The notes under the pieces: model-generated | What the model saw: the letters and a program-made list of their open reading frames with translations, nothing else | Databases searched by the model: none | What the model was told of the DNA's origin: nothing | Origin: Telluria antibiotica | GTDB lineage: Bacteria; Pseudomonadota; Gammaproteobacteria; Burkholderiales; Burkholderiaceae_D | DNA: 64,000 bases | NCBI RefSeq assembly: GCF_011682055.1 | Contig: NZ_JAAQOM010000013.1 | Span: 1 to 64,000, forward strand | Direction of reading: 5' to 3' | Translations under genes and position numbers: made by a program | In this document: piece after piece, positions 61,915 through 64,000 of the stretch | Layout: the number at the start of each line of letters is the position of its first letter | Numbering within the stretch: position 1 is the first letter of the stretch

Positions 61915-63117
61915 TCACCAGTACGGGCGCCACGTGCGCGTGAGCCGCACGAGCGCCTCGAGGTAGAAATAATCGCCCCAGATGCAGGCCTCGTCCACGC
62001 CGACGCCGTTCGGCTTGTGGTAGACGCCGTGCTTCAGCAGGCCTGCGCCGGGCGTGATGCCCGTGTCGGCATAATCTTGCGCGAGCGTGCGCACCATGCC
62101 GGCCGCTGCGCGTTCGTACTCGGCGCGCAGCGGGTCGGCGAGGGGCAGGTGCTGCGCCAATTCCAGCAGGCCGCACGCGGCGACCGCGGCGCCGGAGCTG
62201 TCGCGCGGTTCCGGCCCCGACGTGAAGTCCAGGTCCCAGTAGCAGACGCCGTCCTCCGGCAGCCGGTTCAGGAAGTAGTTCGCCAGCACTTGCGCGAGCT
62301 CGATGAGGCGCGCGTCGCCGTTGTGGCGGTAGACGAGGGGGAAGCCCGAGATGCCCCAGGCCTGGCCCCGCGCCCAGCAGGAATCGTCCGCATGGCCCTG
62401 GTGGGTCTTGCCGTGCAGCGGCGCGCCGCTCGCGGGGTCGAAGAAGAACGTGTGGAACGTGGAGCCGTCGGGGCGCACGATGTGGCGCGCGGCCGCCTCG
62501 ATATGGCGGTCGGCCGCCATGCGGAATGCCGGGTCGCCCGTGTGGTCGCTGGCCCAGTACAGCAACGGGAGGTTCAGGTTGCAGTCGATGATCATGCGTC
62601 CGCGCTGGGCCGGATCGGACAGTTCGCCCCACGCCTGGATGATGCCGGCGCCCGGCAGGTAGCGCTGCAGCAGCAGGCGCGCGGCACCGAGGGCCGCTTC
62701 CGCCGCCAGCGGCTCGCCCGTCAGCTGCCAGCCGGCGACGCACGAGAGGCTGTACAGGAAGCCGAGGTCGTGGTGGTTCACGTTGATGCGGTCGCGCTGG
62801 CGCGTGTGGAAGCTGTGCACGTGGCGCAGCGCGGCGGCGCGGTAGCGAGGGGCGTCCGTCAGCTCGTACGCGAGCCACAGCATGCCCGTCCAGAAGCCGT
62901 TGGTCCACTCCGTGTTGTCCATCGCGGCATACACGCCGTGCGTCGAGGACGGGCGCGGGAACGCGTCGCCGAAGTGCGCGAGGTTGCGGTCGACCGCGTC
63001 CAGGGCGCGTTCGATGGCGCGGTCGATGGCGGCGCGGTCGACGCCGCCGCGCCAGCTGGCGGGCAGGGCGGCCGTGTTCAGCGGTTCGAGCGCGGCCGGG
63101 TTCAGGGAAAACGACAT
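61915..63117 (-). CDS. GH88 unsaturated glucuronyl hydrolase
   Basis: A 400-residue cytoplasmic alpha/alpha-barrel enzyme with no signal peptide. Family motifs are MDNTEWTNGFWTGMLWLAYE, NVNHHDLGFLYSLS, MIIDCNLNLPLLYWAS, CWARGQAWGISGF, and SSGAAVAACGLLEL. The conserved aspartates in the first and DCNLN segments fit the active site. It releases unsaturated uronic acid from lyase products, so it implies an uronic-acid polymer as substrate of the locus. It comes 15 bases after the MFS transporter gene on the same strand and is translated from the same message. Confidence 0.93.
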   Translation of the reverse strand: MSFSLNPAALEPLNTAALPASWRGGVDRAAIDRAIERALDAVDRNLAHFGDAFPRPSSTHGVYAAMDNTEWTNGFWTGMLWLAYELTDAPRYRAAALRHVHSFHTRQRDRINVNHHDLGFLYSLSCVAGWQLTGEPLAAEAALGAARLLLQRYLPGAGIIQAWGELSDPAQRGRMIIDCNLNLPLLYWASDHTGDPAFRMAADRHIEAAARHIVRPDGSTFHTFFFDPASGAPLHGKTHQGHADDSCWARGQAWGISGFPLVYRHNGDARLIELAQVLANYFLNRLPEDGVCYWDLDFTSGPEPRDSSGAAVAACGLLELAQHLPLADPLRAEYERAAAGMVRTLAQDYADTGITPGAGLLKHGVYHKPNGVGVDEACIWGDYFYLEALVRLTRTWRPYW

Positions 63118-63132
63118 ATCAACTCCTTGCGA

Positions 63133-64000
63133 TCATTTGGCCGGTTCCGCCAGCGGCGCGACCGGGTCCGCCGCCGTTTCCGGTGGCGTGGGCAGCAGGA
63201 AGATGGCGGACAGGACGAGGAACACGAGGCCCATGCCCGCCATTGCGAGATAGGTGGCCGGGTAGCCGATGCGGTCGTAGCTGACGCCGGCCAGCGGCGA
63301 CAGCGCGGCCAGGCCGAGCGAGTGCCCGAAGCTCACGCCGACCATGTACACGGTCGATGCGAAACGGTTGTCGAAATGGCGCGCGATGTAGCGGAACAGC
63401 GAGACGGCGAGGATCGGCAGCTCGACCGAGTGCAGCAGCTTCATCGCGGAGATCGACAGCGGGCCCACGGCCAGGCCCGAACCGGCGATCCGCACGAGCA
63501 TGATGGAGCCGGCCAGCAGCAGGCCGTGCTTGGCGCCGATGCGGCGTACGAGCAGCGGCGCGAGGAACAGGCCGGCCGCCTCCAGGAAGATTTGCGTCGA
63601 GTTCAGGTAGCCGAACATCGCGGCGCCCGTCTGCACGTCGGGGAACAGCGATGCGAAATAGCTGGGGAACTGCTGGTCGAACACGAGGTACAGGTTCGTC
63701 ACGCCGAGCACGAACACCATGAAGCGCCAGAAGCCCCGCATGCGCAGCAGCGCGAACGCCTCGGCCAGCCGCACGCCGTCGCGCGCACGCACGGCGGCAT
63801 CGGGCGGCCCGGCGCGCCACACGGCCAGCAGGGCGAGCATCAGCACGCCGGCCGCGGAGGCGAGTGCGAAGTTGATGCCGGGGTTGACGTTGTAGATCCG
63901 GCCGCTGAACAGGGCGGCGCTGGCGAAGCCCAGCGAGCCCCAGAGCCTCACGCGACTGTATTCGAAGCCGTCGCGGCGGCCGATGCGGTCGACGTACGAC
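63133..64000 (-). CDS. MFS oligosaccharide:H+ symporter, LacY-like (partial)
   Basis: The C-terminal about 289 codons of an inner-membrane transporter; the start lies beyond the window end. At the edge the frame reads YVDRIGRRDGFEYSRVRLWGSLGFA, the segment found in LacY/RafB-type symporters before helix 4-5, then helices with a long central loop and the final helices (TYLAMAGMGLVFLVLSAIFLL). It likely brings di- or oligosaccharides made by the secreted enzymes into the cytoplasm for GH88. It is the first gene of the pair with GH88. Confidence 0.9.
   Translation of the reverse strand, partial: SYVDRIGRRDGFEYSRVRLWGSLGFASAALFSGRIYNVNPGINFALASAAGVLMLALLAVWRAGPPDAAVRARDGVRLAEAFALLRMRGFWRFMVFVLGVTNLYLVFDQQFPSYFASLFPDVQTGAAMFGYLNSTQIFLEAAGLFLAPLLVRRIGAKHGLLLAGSIMLVRIAGSGLAVGPLSISAMKLLHSVELPILAVSLFRYIARHFDNRFASTVYMVGVSFGHSLGLAALSPLAGVSYDRIGYPATYLAMAGMGLVFLVLSAIFLLPTPPETAADPVAPLAEPAK

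Overview
The window looks like chromosomal DNA of a GC-rich betaproteobacterium, most likely Oxalobacteraceae and probably Massilia or a close relative. This is an inference from codon use, the gene families and the gene neighbourhoods (gloB / methyltransferase / rnhA / dnaQ; thyA-folA; many c-di-GMP proteins; a TonB-dependent sugar locus). No marker gene proves the genus. High GC gives very long mirror ORFs on non-coding strands; only frames with recognisable family motifs or sound start signals were kept.

1-35 kb is mostly core genome. Minus strand: DUF4337 protein, folA, thyA, a threonine-aldolase-like PLP enzyme, a chemotaxis receptor, an MsbA-type ABC exporter, an AttH-like lipocalin protein with an FtsX-type permease, a DUF4124 protein, a GlcD-type FAD oxidoreductase, a DUF2069 protein and wrbA. 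Then come yihY, a Mpo1-like protein, an alpha/beta hydrolase paired with a PLP-fold protein that has lost its catalytic lysine, a CBS protein, three c-di-GMP/HDOD signalling proteins around aroC, an AidB-like acyl-CoA dehydrogenase, upp, an Hpt protein, a cold-shock gene, a LysR gene divergent from malate synthase, a NahD-like isomerase, gloB, a methyltransferase, rnhA and dnaQ. Three copies of a double-hairpin intergenic repeat lie at gene 3' ends.

35.2-40.3 kb is an accessory segment beginning at a tRNA-Val(CAC) gene. It holds a frameshifted tyrosine-integrase remnant, a three-gene operon of Tad-type minor pilin-like proteins without the Tad secretion machinery, a decayed stretch with a multiply frameshifted gene, and one intact gene of unknown function.

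40.3-48.0 kb is a tightly overlapping catabolic operon fitting aerobic 2-aminobenzoate (anthranilate) breakdown through CoA thioesters: a CoA ligase, a fused FAD monooxygenase/old-yellow-enzyme reductase, SDR, MarR regulator, enoyl-CoA hydratase, acyl-CoA dehydrogenase and a RidA-like protein. A 20-bp palindrome just upstream is a candidate MarR operator.

48.0-64 kb is a polysaccharide-utilisation locus: a secreted alginate-lyase-fold/FnIII/LamG lipoprotein, a GH28-like beta-helix enzyme, a periplasmic GH2 beta-galactosidase, a TonB-dependent receptor, a GH43 lipoprotein, a LacI regulator, a GH88 unsaturated uronyl hydrolase and an oligosaccharide MFS symporter cut by the window end. Five copies of a palindrome close to TGTTATCGATAACA lie upstream of the transcription units, including the LacI gene, and define a probable local regulon. 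The enzyme set suggests an acidic, galactose-bearing plant polysaccharide such as pectic rhamnogalacturonan; the substrate is an inference.
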